DNA of 64,000 nt, from NCBI RefSeq assembly GCF_019059575.1, contig NW_024881678.1:558001-622000 (forward strand), read 5' to 3'. Each line of letters opens with the position of its first letter. The first letter of the stretch is position 1. Source of the stretch: Amphibalanus amphitrite (lineage: Eukaryota; Arthropoda; Thecostraca; Balanomorpha; Balanidae). Under the pieces are notes generated by a model, which saw only the letters and a list, made by a program, of their open reading frames with translations, made no database searches and was not told the DNA's origin. Below, piece after piece: positions 1 to 12,900 of the stretch. A program made the position numbers and the translations under genes.

Positions 1-154
1 CGGGTATTCGTAATACGTGTCAACCGCCTCTGACAGCTTCGTAACATGTTACGAAGGCGCCAAAACTACTTCGTAAATGTTCAAATGGTTGCTAAATTAG
101 AATTCAGCTCCAAAAACTAGCCTTGAAACATGTAAAACTCGAAAAAGCGAACCG

Positions 155-200
155 AGGTCACCCGAGGTCACCAAAGGTCAATGACCTGACCTGCTGACCT
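155..200 (+). promoter_or_regulatory. Cluster of AGGTCA half-sites (DR4-like) inside the repeat
   Basis: AGGTCA occurs at 155-160, 165-170 and 175-180, exactly 10 bp apart (direct repeats with 4-bp spacers). Inverted TGACCT follows at 182-187 and 195-200. Such half-sites are the known binding core of nuclear receptors. Whether any receptor binds here is unknown; the motif belongs to the repeat family and is shared with 42.2 and 45.06 kb. Confidence 0.4.
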
Positions 201-714
201 TCAGGTGACCTTGACACCCATCCTAATGTAATGTAAGGTATGGGAGCAACATCAAATCACATGTTTGAACGGTTGAAACCACGAAAAGCTTGCAAACGCG
301 CGGCTAATGCGAGCCGACATACGCCGAATCGCGATTTCGGCCAAACATGGTCACGGAAAATAGGTCACAGGTCAAAGGTCATTGGGTTCAGGGTCATGAA
401 ATTTTCAGGGTAGTGTAAAATTGATCAATGCGAGGGTACTGAAAGTTTCGTCGCGATCGGCCGCTTTTTACGCGAGTTATCCGCGAAAAACCTTAGGGGG
501 GCTGCATCAACCCCCCACTCTGTGCCGGCGAGGGTTAAGGTGTTAACCTCGGGTCAAGGTCAGGTCGGAGCCCCTCAGGTCACGAAAATGGTTGAAGGAG
601 GTCATATCGCATATCATTCGATTCGGCAGGTCTTCCTGAGTCCAATGGTGGCTTTCCCGACTCTCTAGCTCCATCTGATCAGGAGTTATTGACGAAAAAC
701 CTACATGGCCTTAG

Positions 715-734
715 TGACGTCATAAATGACGTCA
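715..734 (+). promoter_or_regulatory. Twin CRE palindromes (TGACGTCA x2)
   Basis: Two perfect TGACGTCA palindromes lie at 715-722 and 727-734 with a 4-bp spacer. The identical arrangement appears at 46026-46045 in the large element. TGACGTCA is the established CREB/ATF site. Function here is inferred only. Confidence 0.4.
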
Positions 735-850
735 CGCAAAGTCAACAATGCTAAAGTCAAGCACTGGACCTTGCAAGGAGTGCATGAAACCATTCCCGGT
801 GCCCGAATAGCAGCTCCCAATTTCCCTTGTTGACTTAAAGTGGTGCTAGA

Positions 851-3800
851 TCCTGTATTATACTCAATTATGACGTCATAACTTAACAGATTTACGTCAT
901 ATATTTAGTGCTTGACATCCAAATGATAGCTTACATATGACAGAGAAGGTATGCAAAGTTTTATGAAGTTTGCTTCACTAGTTGTGGAATAACAAGCAAA
1001 AAACTTTTGCGGAAAGGCCGCTGGCCTCTCGCTGGAGCGTTTCCGACCAGTGTGCGCCGGTGGTGGTGCCGGGTCGGATCCCGTACCACACGGGCCACGG
1101 CGGCGGTGCACGCCCTTGGCCGCGAGTCCGAGCGACCCCACTCCCACCGCGCGCGTGGCTGTTGAGCATCAATAGCTAGGGTTGTTCGAAATTTCGTGCC
1201 AGAGGACATGAAATGTCTGGTGCTCAAAACCGCAGCGGCGGACTGTTACTTGAAGGAGCTTATTTGTGGTTGGAGGGAATAATACGGAACGGGTTTTATT
1301 GTCATGAGACATTTTGTTCGGAAAGGTAGGAAACTTTCACTCCATTTTTAACAAGGAAACATTTTATCGGATTATTTATCTAATCTATAGCGCTGCATGA
1401 CCGAGGTTAGTACAATAACATGTTAAGCCTGTGTAACTGATCTGTATTTGCTTGGGCGGGTCGACAAGTCAGGTGGCCGCTGGCAATCACCTGTCCCTCG
1501 GCACCGGTAGGGTTTTCAGTCGCCATATGCGCCTCTGCGCTGGCGGGGTCTTCGGTAATCAGCTACCCCCTCCCCGTACCAGCAAGCTGCATGGAAGGGT
1601 TAATGAGCGACAGACGACGCCGCTGGCTGGTATTCGATCCTCGCCTTAAGCCATGGTGAATCACCAAGGTTCACCTCTGCTGCACCGACAGTTGGTTTGG
1701 TCGGAATTCTACCAGTATGATTTCCTTGGGTCGCCATGTTTTGGTCGAATTCTGGATGTGCCTTCGTGTGGCGCGTTGTTTTCGATGCGTCATGCGGCCG
1801 TGGCTCCTGAAGTGGCGGTACATTGCCAGTCATGAGGCGGCGGGTGTGCTGGCGGCGGGGTGCGGGCCGGTCACCGCCACCGTCTCGGCAGCGGCGGGTG
1901 GGGCCGACCCTCCGGTCAGCCACCGACCCCAATCGCGGCCCGATGCAGCGCTGAGCACCGGTAAATCAGCCGGCCGACGCCACTTACCCGGCTCTCCGAC
2001 CATCAGTTTATTAGTGTTCCTCGAAACTCTCTGACGGGAATCCGGACCCGGTAGAATTTATTTTCATACGCCTCGTACGTGCAGTAACCATAAATTCCAG
2101 TGATAGTCGCCTGCACAGTTTCATTAAATCACCTTTTCACAGAGTTAATCGCGTATAATAACAGAGGGAATGGCGTCCATGGAGGCCGGCGTGCCTGCAT
2201 TGTTAGTCAGTGACTGGACCGGCCGGTGGAGGGAGGCAGGGCACAGTGCACCCGGCGAAACGTGCACGGTGCACACACCGGTGTCCTGTCGGGCTGCCCC
2301 CGCTTCTTGGCAGAGCGGGCCCGTCCTCAGTACCGGCATGGGGTCCGACGCGACCCCGCCCGACGGCGGTCAATACAGGCGCCCGGCGACCGACCGACAC
2401 CCGGGACCGGGGCAGGCCATGGCCGCGGCCACAGGCATTGATCGGGCCGGCCGGCCGGCTGACTGGCCGAGCGGGTGGGCAGCGGCTGTCGTCTCCGACG
2501 GCAGCGCCAGAGCTGCGCGGACTGGCATTCCCAGCACCACTGGCCACAGCTGGAGCGTGAGCGCTCACCAGCCGTCAGACGGTATTCTTATTTGCTAATG
2601 AGACTCGCAAATGTATGAATTTCGTGCAAGCGTAGTCCTATTGTCATGGGTGAGTTGCACCGGCCAAATTAGACCCAGTTTCTGGAATGATTCAATGAAT
2701 GAATGGCGGCTTTTGTTGTAAGTGTGAATGTGTTGGCACGAGTTGTGAGTTGTCTGACCAGACGAGCAGACGTTCGGACCTGTTGATCGTGCTTCCGTCA
2801 GCCGGACGCCGGTAGCTGGCTGTCTGCTGAGTGCGCCGTTCTAGAGGCACTCGCTCGGTCTGCAGGGGAGGCCGAGTGGGTAACCACTCGCAGCCCGGTG
2901 TGTGTACTCAGTGGGCGGAGGATGACTGGCCGTCCGCGGCGCGGCCGAGTCCCGCGCCGGCCGCGCCGGCCGGGCAGGTGTCGGCCGTGTGTGAGGCGGA
3001 CGGTTTCCGCCTCCGCGCGCGGCCGGCTCAGCCGCGGCTGGCGGCGGCGGCTGCCCGCTCCGCTGACCCGGCCCGGCTCACCGCACGTCAGCCGCGCCGC
3101 CGGCACTCTCATTTAATTGCAATTTATGGCCGGATAAATTTGGTGCGGCTGGGGTGCGCAGGAGTCGGCGTCGGCGCTGCACCGCCGTCCGATCGGGTCG
3201 AGGTCATGCGGATCGCTGCAGAGGCCGGCAGAAGGCGCCGGAGGAGAGCGGACGAGAGGCTCGGCTGGGCGGGACGCTGCTGCGCCGTGTACTACACCCT
3301 TCTGCGCCGCTCGCCGCTCACCCCCGGCCACTGACCCCAACTGTCGGATCAGTCATCTCAACTGGCGGAATTTTATTGGATTATTCGGCAATGGGCGTTG
3401 AAACGCAGCTTTCGAATCATACGTATTGGACATTAAAATGCACACTCGGCTTTAACGTTGCGCAGTATTTCATCTTATCTGTTAGGACTTAAGCCTATAT
3501 GACGAATTGAAGAGAAGCGAAACGCCTGTGCATCACATGCCAGAAGTCCGCTCCGTGTCCATTGCTGTATTGAACAGTGCCAGTTGAAAAGGAACCACTG
3601 TGAGACACTGGTCTGCAGTCTACTCATCAGTCTGACTCGGGCGATGCTGCGCTCCGTCTTGTGCAAGATAGCACGGCGTGGGGCCAGCTCCAGCTCCAAG
3701 CTCCGGCCACGGACAGGACGCCGGGGTGCAGTGGTGGGGTCACTCCGGATATGCGATACGGACACCGACCGGCTGTACTGCTGACCGCGGCGCCAGGTCG

Positions 3801-6759
3801 GCGGACCGCGGAGGCGCAGAGATAGCGCCCCGACGTCCGGTGGCCGGCCCCCGTATCCTGCCTGGAGCGCCGCTGCCGTGGGGTGCCGGCCGGGGGCCAG
3901 AATGGCCGCGGTACCCGGCACGGACGGCTGAGGAGCACGTGGGTGGGGCGAAGCTCTCAAAGGCAGCACCGACTGCACAGTGGTGAAACGGACCTATGGA
4001 ATTGCTATGTAGGTCCCGGTCCTTGACTCGCTCAAAGACCAAACATTATCAGGAAAAGTCATGCAGCTGTACGAAATGCTTGCTCGGTATTGTGTTCATT
4101 CTTCAGCATGCATATTCCATTGCGATTGTTGGCATTTGCGAGAACTGCAAGACATGCGTTCCACCCAGCTGCGCGCGTTCAATCCTCATGCCAAGTCCTC
4201 CCACGTATCTGTCAATTTTCCGTAGGGCGTCGACTGCGAGAAGACGGTGCGAACTGTTTTGCATGACAATTCAATAAATGTTTGCCCAGCATCGATGTAC
4301 TACTGAATGCCAACTCGCATTGGTATAAGCAGAAATAGAATAGCTGATGTCCCGTGAAACTGCGATATGCGCAGAAGGTATACGTGCTTCGATTTCCCAT
4401 TCCGGTCAGCGGTTTGCACTCAACCATCGAACCATTCATCGCTGGAACATGGCAGGAAACTTGAGCGGTCACAAGGGAACAAGCTGTATGGATCGAGAAC
4501 CCCATTGTCACGCTCACGATAGTCCTCGTGTTAAGGGAGTTGCAGACATGAGGTTACCTTGTTTTGGCTCTGAATTGGCCGCACTTACGGAGCTCACATT
4601 TTTGCTTGCCTGTTTGCGTGTTGCTCGTAAAATTGGCCCGATTCCTAGCGGGTTCGCGGAGAATCGTGAGCGGCCAGGGTTTATTGGTAGCCCGGAGCGG
4701 CTCGGTCGTGTAGCCGGGGACCGATCGCCACAGCTGATATTGACGGTGACTGACCCGTGTTTTCGAACGCGAACATTGTTTAGCTTTTGATGTTCAATGA
4801 ACGCATGTAGAGTCTCAAGTCAACAGTTGTAAGACAGTCTGGGCCAATGTGCATCTATCGGGTATCACCTAATGCTGGCGGGGTCTCGCCCGCCTGAAGC
4901 CGGGGTCCCTGCGGACCGCGCTGTTTTGTCCGCCGTGCTGTGTTGTCCGCCCCGGTCCACCTTGCTTTGTTTGTGCCGGAGCCGTCCCCGTTTCACGTTC
5001 AGCCCGGCCTGCGACGCGGCACTGCACCGCAGCCGGTCCGGGCGGTGCCATGTTTTCCCGGTTGTACGCTGCACCGACCTTACATTGATGGATATGCACG
5101 AGACTGCAACTTCAAGCTGTGCCGGCCTCACGTTGATAGATATACACGACGTTGCAACTTCACAATACGTCAGTCTAGGAAGTTTCAAACGTTTATTTTT
5201 TATTGCAGATTGTCACATAAATTTCCGTGAGGAATACATTTCGAATAGTTAGTTTCGAAACAGGACCTCTGGACGCTGCAACGCAGGATTGAGTTTGTGA
5301 CTGGACGGGGAGGGTGCTGTTACCTGTCTCAGCAATACAGATCGACACAGTCAATATGGGGAGCTTTGGGCCGGGCTAGGAGATCACACCATTCTGAAGG
5401 AGGCCTGTCCTTTTGAGTGCGCCCACCGCCTCGGGCATTGTTAGTGATAAGCTGGGAAATTAACACCGCTAATTTACGGTGACTACTGCCTATGTTGCAA
5501 AAGATTTGGTGCAACAAAAGGTTGACACCCAAATATGGCAAATCCGCAAAGTTTTCTCATTTATAAATGAAGTTGAGTTCTATTAGCCCTGTTTCCACGA
5601 TGAGCTTAAATTTAATTCGCCCTAAATCTATGAGGAAATCCGGTTCATTTGTTGTGCTTGCATGTCCGATAAGAGTATAAATACTATGCAACCTTTGTTG
5701 CTTTTTGTAATAAAGCAAATAACCTGAATAGCCCTCCAAATAAGGTGGCTTTTGTACATTTTTCTCATCAAATTTTTGGTCGCATCCTGAAAGTCGCACT
5801 TAATCTTCCTAATCACTGTTCAAAAATGTATTTGTGCTCTGATGATGCCGCTATGCGAATTGTCACTTAATTTTCATTGGTCTTTTTTTCATAAGAGCAT
5901 TATGCGACGGAAGGATGTAATAAGCCTTAATGATAAACACGCGTCCCTTGATGTCTAAATTCTTTATTGAGTGTTATGGCAGGCACATAAAAATTGCACA
6001 ATTAGCACCGCTGGTTCGCAAGAAATGTTGATTCCCCCGTAGCGGCTCCATGATGGGCGCGCTGTTGACACTCGGCGACCGAGACTCCGCTGGCCGGTCG
6101 CAGCACCACGGTCTCTGTCTAGGTCGACCCCCTGGTGCCGTCGTCTGCCCGCGGCCCTATCAGGCTCTGTTGGGCCTCAGATAGCCCGTGTTGTCAGTCG
6201 CGAACAATCGCTCCACCCAACTTATCTCGCTATCACACTTGCCCCTGCCTCTCCATATGCTCGTTGTCGCGTGCTCTGGCAACTGAGAACGGGGCTGAGC
6301 GGCGTGCTGCCATTGAATTGAGTCGGCAGTGGCCTGCAGCCATATTGCGATTTGTTCAGGCGATTACAGCCATTGGTCATGTGGCCGTCGCAGATTTACT
6401 AGCATTGATTGAACTCGTGATTTGAGTAGGCAGGTCCAGAACATTCAACGAACCGAACGTATACACAAAGGCTCGCCATAAATGCGCCGATCCGTGGTTG
6501 CAGAAAGGCTCGTTGCTTGTTTTCGTATTGAAAGTTGAGTATGGTTTTATGCTTTTGTTAACTGCAGTGGAATTTACCGTGTGCGATTGAAAAAAGTTCA
6601 TTTAATGTTTTTCGCTCTCGGAATATGGGATGCTCGTTACGAATTACTTTGTCATCTTATCTTTCCCTTCGGCCTTTCTTTACAAGCGTGACCATTGGAT
6701 ATCTCCATATCGCCATCCCATGACATTTCGTTAACCATACCCTTTGTCTCTTTCCGCAG
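851..6759. other. Upstream region of dome; no exon identified
   Basis: No coding exon can be supported here. GC- and CpG-rich blocks (about 1000-1160, 1780-2000, 2170-2570, 2790-3340, 3640-3960) alternate with AT-rich DNA and could include a promoter or 5' leader of dome. The receptor model lacks its signal-peptide exon, which must end with one base of a split codon (intron phase 1). I could not find a convincing one here, so it may also lie upstream of the window. Confidence 0.4.
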
Positions 6760-6941
6760 CGACATATCCTAGCCAGGATATCAACGTGCGGCCCAACACG
6801 GAGTTCAGTATTACCTGCCAGATCGACCCGGCCCACCCGAAGGTGGCCGGCTACACGGCCAACGATCTCTACTTCACTCGCTCCGAGGAGCTGGCCGTCG
6901 GCGGCTTCCGACGGACGGAGGTGGCCGCAGATAACTATGAG
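6760..6941 (+). CDS. dome: dome exon 1 (first visible): N-terminal domain
   Basis: Acceptor ttccgcag before 6760 and donor gtgagt at 6942. The exon begins with two bases that complete a codon from an upstream exon and ends on a codon boundary. The peptide (TYPSQDINVRPNTEF... to ...EVAADNYE) has one Cys in SITCQID and beta-strand-like spacing, which fits the N-terminal domain of a cytokine receptor ectodomain. Confidence 0.8.
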
Positions 6942-9900
6942 GTGAGTTCGGGTCAGAGGAAGAGTGGGGTGTTCATGAGGGCCCGTGTCTCCACTGCCAG
7001 GCTGTGGTACCTCGTTTAGGTTGAGACGTGGTATTGTCGACGTCACGGCACGTGTCTGATGTGTCAGACGGTGAGCCTCTGGTGGTGTTTCGGTGGGGAC
7101 GTGGTACGGGTGTCACTACCGACGATGTCATAGTCCGGGTCTGAAGTATCGGACGCTGAGCCTGAATCATTGGGGTTGAGAAGTACGGATACCATTACCG
7201 ATGTCGTCACAGTACGGGTCCCCAATGGTAGACGGCGGCAAGGTGTCGGCTTGTTCGGCTCACAGTCTCAAATGACTGCGCCGCCATCTTTTTAGGTGAC
7301 ACAGTTATGCGGTGGGGTTGAAATGAAACGACGCGCACGGGCGGCCATTTTTCTTTATTTTTTTGCGCTTATGGGCTTGCTTAATATCACCAGTCCTTTT
7401 CTTTTCCTGATTCATATCCTTCTATATCCGTCTAATAAGCTGTAGGTGAGCTATTTATAAGCGTTATTCTAAAACACCGAGTACCGCGGAGGCCGACACT
7501 GACGCCTGTATTTGTCGCCAGGTGTTGAACAGTACCATGCTGCGGCTGACGGACCGGCTCGAGAGGAGAGCCCGCTACTCGTACGCGTGCCGACTGCGTC
7601 ACAAGACCACTCCCACTTTGGGCATCTGCACAAACAACGTCAACATCGGCGGTGAGTTGGAAACGGAGACTGCTCCGGGACGGACATCGTCCCCTCCAGG
7701 CCACTTTCTGCTTTTCGTTTCGCCGGCAGGCTTGACTGAAGTGGAGCTGACGTTTGTGCACACACTGCACAATGATTCTGTTTTCATGGGCTCTTATGAA
7801 CTTTGATCCGGTTTAACAAATTTTAGTCGTGTAGTTTTCTTTGATCTGCTTATTACATGCAAAACTTCAAAGTGGATTAGCTTTTTTCATTATCTCTTTC
7901 CTGTACTTATATTTTCGCATCATATCCGGTTATCTAATCCTCATTTACTGATACGGATCAAAAGTATCCATGGAAACGGGGCCAGTGACGTAACGTTTTG
8001 TGTCCTTCGTTGTCATGTGCGTCATGCGTATCATTTTTCGCGGGGCTTTACCTCAAAGTGAACCGTCCGGAGTGATAATTCTGCGTGGCGTTAGCAACTG
8101 TTGCATAAAGCGACGAAATTAGACGTTCAAGCACCAACGTACATTTATTACATTGCCCATTGCTAAATATTGCCATCAATCGAAGCCATGAATGTGGAAT
8201 CCAAGTAGGAAATGAACAGTGAAGGACATCGCCAAAGGAAAAGTTGACCATCGTGTGACCAATGTAACCCTGTACTGAACGGTGACTGAGTGACGTCGGG
8301 CTCCAGCCGTTTGTGACGCCCGTGACCCCATCATCAGATCGGGCGGAGCTGCGCCTGCCCTGTGTCTCACGCTACCCTTTGCCTTTTTCACAGACCCTCC
8401 GCTGCCTGTGGAGGGATTCCGGTGCGTCTCACAAAATTGGCAGGCGGTCAACTGCACCTGGCGAGAGCCGTTCAACGCGATCCGCACTCGTTACGAGCCC
8501 GAGTACCGCACGATGACGCGTATCGCCCGGTACAGGTGAGTTCTATCTGCCGTCTGTACGGCGGGCGGGCGGGCGCCGCGGGCGCTGCCGGCGCGCCCGG
8601 GGCCGGAGCGGAGCCGCCAGTGGCCGGCTGCACCAGCGACCGTCATTACCTGCCGTATAACTTGACACGGCCGCCGTAAATAACGGAGCCGGCTGGAGGG
8701 CGGGGGCGGTGCTGTGCGCCTGCTCTCTGACCGGCCGGCCCGGCGGTGCACCGGCCGGCGCCCCGGGCCGCCAGCCTTGAGCTGCCACCATCCGTCACGC
8801 GGTGGCCGCCGGCCGGCCGGCCCGGCCCGGCCCGGGTCGGGCCGCCGTGACGCCGGCATGGTTGCACGCCCTGCACGTTTGTTTAAAGCCGCGCGGCTGG
8901 TGGCGCCGCCGGCTCGCGGCCCTCGCTGCGACTCCATCTCGGCCGTGGGGAGGGCAGGGTTGGCCACACATGTGCTACACGGCTCGGCCGATCGCCGCGT
9001 GGGGCGACTAGAATGACCCGTGAAGTGCCGCGGAAGGACACGGGCCCCAGGGAGGCGTGCCCTGCAGCCAGCCGGCGCTGGGAGGGTTGTGTTGCTGTCT
9101 GAGCAGATACGGCTGCTGGGGTTCCTTACCACGGCGCTCTCACCGCCCGTCAGCCGTGGTTGCCGGAACTCACGAGCAATTCGGGGTAGGGGAAGTATTC
9201 CAATGAATACATTTCTGTTGGTCTATTGCCCCTCTGACGTCTTCATTAGCTTACAACTGTAGATTGACTAGGATCGCCATTTCGCTTCAGGACTTGCATG
9301 ATTTACATTTTTGCAGCTTGCTTTAATAGAATGTGTAGAAAATGTTTGAAGATCAACCGTCTTTCATGCATGTCTCCTAAACTTTAATTGGCTCTGTTCG
9401 GAATAATGCTGCTTTTGTATTGATCAACATGATTAGCATGTTAAGTCTCTTACGTTCATCAGTACAATTGTAATCTTTTATCGTCAATAATTTTTAACCA
9501 ACATGAGAATTATCAGCAACTCGACCTTATCAACCAGTTGCAATTAGTTGAGTCCTGACCTTCGATGTTTTTTCGTTGCCCTCCGCTGTGCTGGTGTTCC
9601 TCGGTCGTTCTGAGAACTCGGGGCAGGTGACCGTTGCCGGTACCAACCCGTCCAGCCCCCTCGACTTGGCCGACCTCTGAGGAGGGGAGTGATTGACCCG
9701 GCCGGGAGACGGCGTCGGGACGGTGCTGTGCACCGGTGCAGTGGCGACCCGCCTCCCCTCCCCCTCCAGACCTCGGGGAGTGTCGGCCTGTAGCGGCAGG
9801 ACAGGTTTTGCATGGGACATTTTTAGGGATTATATGTGACCGGTCGCCAGCGGTTGAGGCTTTACTCGGCATTGTTATTGAGCTGTGGTCAGACACGTCA

Positions 9901-12900
9901 CCAAACACCAGTTAGGTCTCCGAGGACCTCAGAGCTGTATCTCAGGCTGCATCGGCATCTTTGTGTTGGCTGCATTTTTATTGAGTTGCACTTCCATTGT
10001 CCCCAATGGAATGCCCACCCCTCTGGGAATTTGGTAAGTGACTTCCTGGTGCTTACGTCACTGCCCAATGGTGTGTTCCGGGCCATTTGGCCTAACGTTT
10101 CGTGGCACCAACCCGGATCCTTCCGTGGCGCAAGGTGTAGGCACATTAACTGCTCCTTAACCAGATATAGCTGGGTCCTTTAGTGACACAAAGCCTGATT
10201 CTTTTGTGACACAAAGGCCGACTATGAACGTAATCCATCTTGCCTCAAAGCCTGTTAAAGAAGAACCCTGGAACGATTTTGAAGGCGGATGGAGTCAAGA
10301 CTGTGTGGGCATCGTCGTTTCGAAAGTCACATCTACAGCGATCTTATATATTTGAAGTGATGACAGTGATCAGAGTACTTTGCTTTGGGGTTTTCTCAAT
10401 TTTACCTTGCTTCACCTTTTTCGACCCAATTTTCGATTTTCCGTGACAATTTTCGTGAATGGTTTTCTTTGAATTTTCGACGAGAGGTTTGCACAATACA
10501 AGCGCGGTATTTTATAACATATATTTATCCTGGTGAAATTGAAAAGAATGAAACTTTTCCATTTGTTGCCTGTCGGATTCAATTACGCAGTAATGACTCA
10601 ATGCTCATGCTTCATTAGGCGATAATTGTAGGCTGAATTAAACTCCAAACGTTCAAGGATGTTCTATGAAGGTCGTCAGAGATACCCCATCTGTTCTCTA
10701 CGCCCTTGTGCCTGCCCTTCCGTAAAGGACCGGGTCGAGACACCCCGTGACGGAGTTCTGGACCGCTCTGGGACACAGCACCGAACCCTTTCGTGACGGG
10801 AAGCGGGGCCTTTCCATGGGTAAGCCTCGGCACCGAGATCGCCAGCAACGTCTGAACGCCGGATTTTCCCAGTAAGATGCCATCTCGGGCCGCCACGTAT
10901 AAAAGTTACACCCATCATCAGATCTGTGGAAAATAATCCGTGAACTGCTCGATGCAAATCCAGCCTGAGCTCATTTCAGGGCATTGCTGCCTCAACTCCT
11001 TAGCCGGTTCTCCGTCAGAAGTTGAAGCTTATTCGGGTTAGGTCTCGACATCCTCCTTAATGACTGGAATGTCTCCCGATTTACCATCCGCTTTGGGCTT
11101 GATTCATTCGGCTGGGCCTTTTGGCCCTAATCCACCTTAGCCCATCCTGTTTGTTGCATTTGCAGTATGTTCCAACCTGTTCTTCGTTGCTATGTCTCTC
11201 TGCTGTCATTTGAGCATAGCTGGGATGCGCCGGCTACATGACACGGGCTGCGCGATGTCTGATATTCTGGCCTCCGTTCGGAGCGGCGCTGTGGCTGGCC
11301 ACTTCTACCCAGGATCGGTAGACGTGCTGTGGGGCAATAGGCCGGCTCAATGGGCCAGCAGGCGGCGTCCCGGCGGCGCCTGTCGATCCGCTGACGGCCG
11401 GCCGAGCGGCGCGCACCACCGGCGCGGCGCGGTACCTGCAGCTCCGTATTGATCGCGCGGGCATCCAGCAGGCGGCGGCGGCGGCGACGACGGGGTCAGG
11501 GCCGCCGCGCGCCGACGGCCGACCGCCTCTGAGCCGCCGCGGACAAACAGAGGTGACTGGCGATCCACCCGCGTCAGAAGGTGAAGCCATTCCCAGTCAA
11601 CCGCGCAGAGCAAAGCTTATCTCGGCGATCGTGTCAGTTTCTCCTCATTGTTCTCTTGTGGACAGAAGGACGTCTCCCTTATACAGCGAAACCCTTCGAG
11701 GACTTCGATATGTATGCAGCCTTCTCTATTCCTGGTGACATATATTACCAAGTCATGAGTTTGCGGCACTGCGCGACTTTTAAGGCTGACAGTCGGAGCT
11801 GGCCGCGCCCGGCGCTGTGCGGAGAGCCCGCTGGGGACGGGGATGGGGCTTCGCCAGCCGCCCCGTGCAGTGGGCCAATGCTGTGTGCTATACGCCTATA
11901 CGGCTTGGTCCAGCCGGCGGGGTCCGGATAGACCTTACTGGCCGGCCAGCGGTATCTCAACCCGCCAAGCATGTAGCGGAGGGGAGAGCTAGCAAAAATG
12001 ATCATGATCGTATGAGGTTTAAGTCTACTAAGCCGTTTTCGAGACTATTGAGGTGTGGTTCCTGTATGTGAATGCCTTAGAAAGACACTTAAGTTTGTTG
12101 ATTTTAGGACGCGTTTTGTATTTATTCTTCCTAAATTTCTCGTAATCTCGTACCTCGTTTCTTGTTGGATGTTTGACTGTTGTCCTGTCCGTGTCTCACA
12201 GGAAGCCTTGCAACATCACCGCGATCCGGCGGCCGCTGCGGCCTGGTCAGACTCGCACCGTCTCCTGTCTCGTCAGCGAGAACAACTTCCGCTTCTCGCA
12301 CGAGACGTTCCGCATGGTGATGAACGCCTACAACGAGCTCGGCAACGCCAGCAGCGACTTCGTCCTGAGCACCTACGAGATCGGTGAGTACGGAGCTGTT
12401 CGGTCCAGGTGCCCCGTGTCGCCGAGTCGCGGCACCTGTGCCTGTCTGCCGACCGCCGGCCCTCGATCATTGAGTGACAGGTGAGCAGCCGGCCGCCGAG
12501 CGACTCCACACCGCACCGGCAGACACTATGGAAAGCGCCATTGAACTGCTGTGTCATCTTGACCGGTTGCTGGAAGCGCTTCATTCTGACATGTGCACTG
12601 GGTGTCTGCTGTATAAGCACTGGGCAGGGTGGCACTGCTTCATATGCGTGATGAGACGATAACCCTCGCCGGCACCGGTCATTTTACCATCCGCGATGGG
12701 ACAAGGGCGGTTACTGTCGGCCTCTTGTTTGAACCTTGTTACGGAGATGGAGCTTCGGAGTAACAGCGGGTGTGCTGTTCTCAATGAGGGGAAGCCAACG
12801 GTACTGGATTTTTAGGCCTCATGGAGACAGGTGACCTCTGGGGCTCGGGTTAAACACATGTGGCTCTCCTGATCATAGATACATAAAGTACACGAGGCTG

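Larger units (their letters stand above)
1..850 (+). repeat. Dispersed repeat, truncated by window start
   Basis: This stretch has two segments that recur in the large inverted-repeat element at 44.5-49.1 kb. Bases about 10-480 match about 48115-48600 in the same orientation, including the 'gatcggccgctttt.gcgcgag' block, and match 44950-45240 in reverse. Bases about 535-850 match about 45852-46190, including the twin TGACGTCA motif and 'ccttgcaaggagtgcatgaaa'. Similarity is clear by eye but diverged, so this is an old copy of the same family. The left boundary lies outside the window. It contains no open frame with recognisable protein content. Confidence 0.75.

Noticed and set aside
1630-1660. 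Box B-like 'ggatcgaatacc' on the minus strand, possible SINE
   Set aside because: The nearest box A-like sequence is far too close and no tail or second copy was found.
4548-4626. Possible signal-peptide exon for dome (ATG, TELTFLLACLRVA, then gtaaaa in phase 1)
   Set aside because: The phase fits, but the hydrophobic core is weak, the donor is poor and nothing else supports it.
8491-9132. 213-codon minus-strand frame
   Set aside because: Lies in a CCGG-rich intron block. Composition is typical of stop-poor GC-rich DNA, with frames open on both strands.
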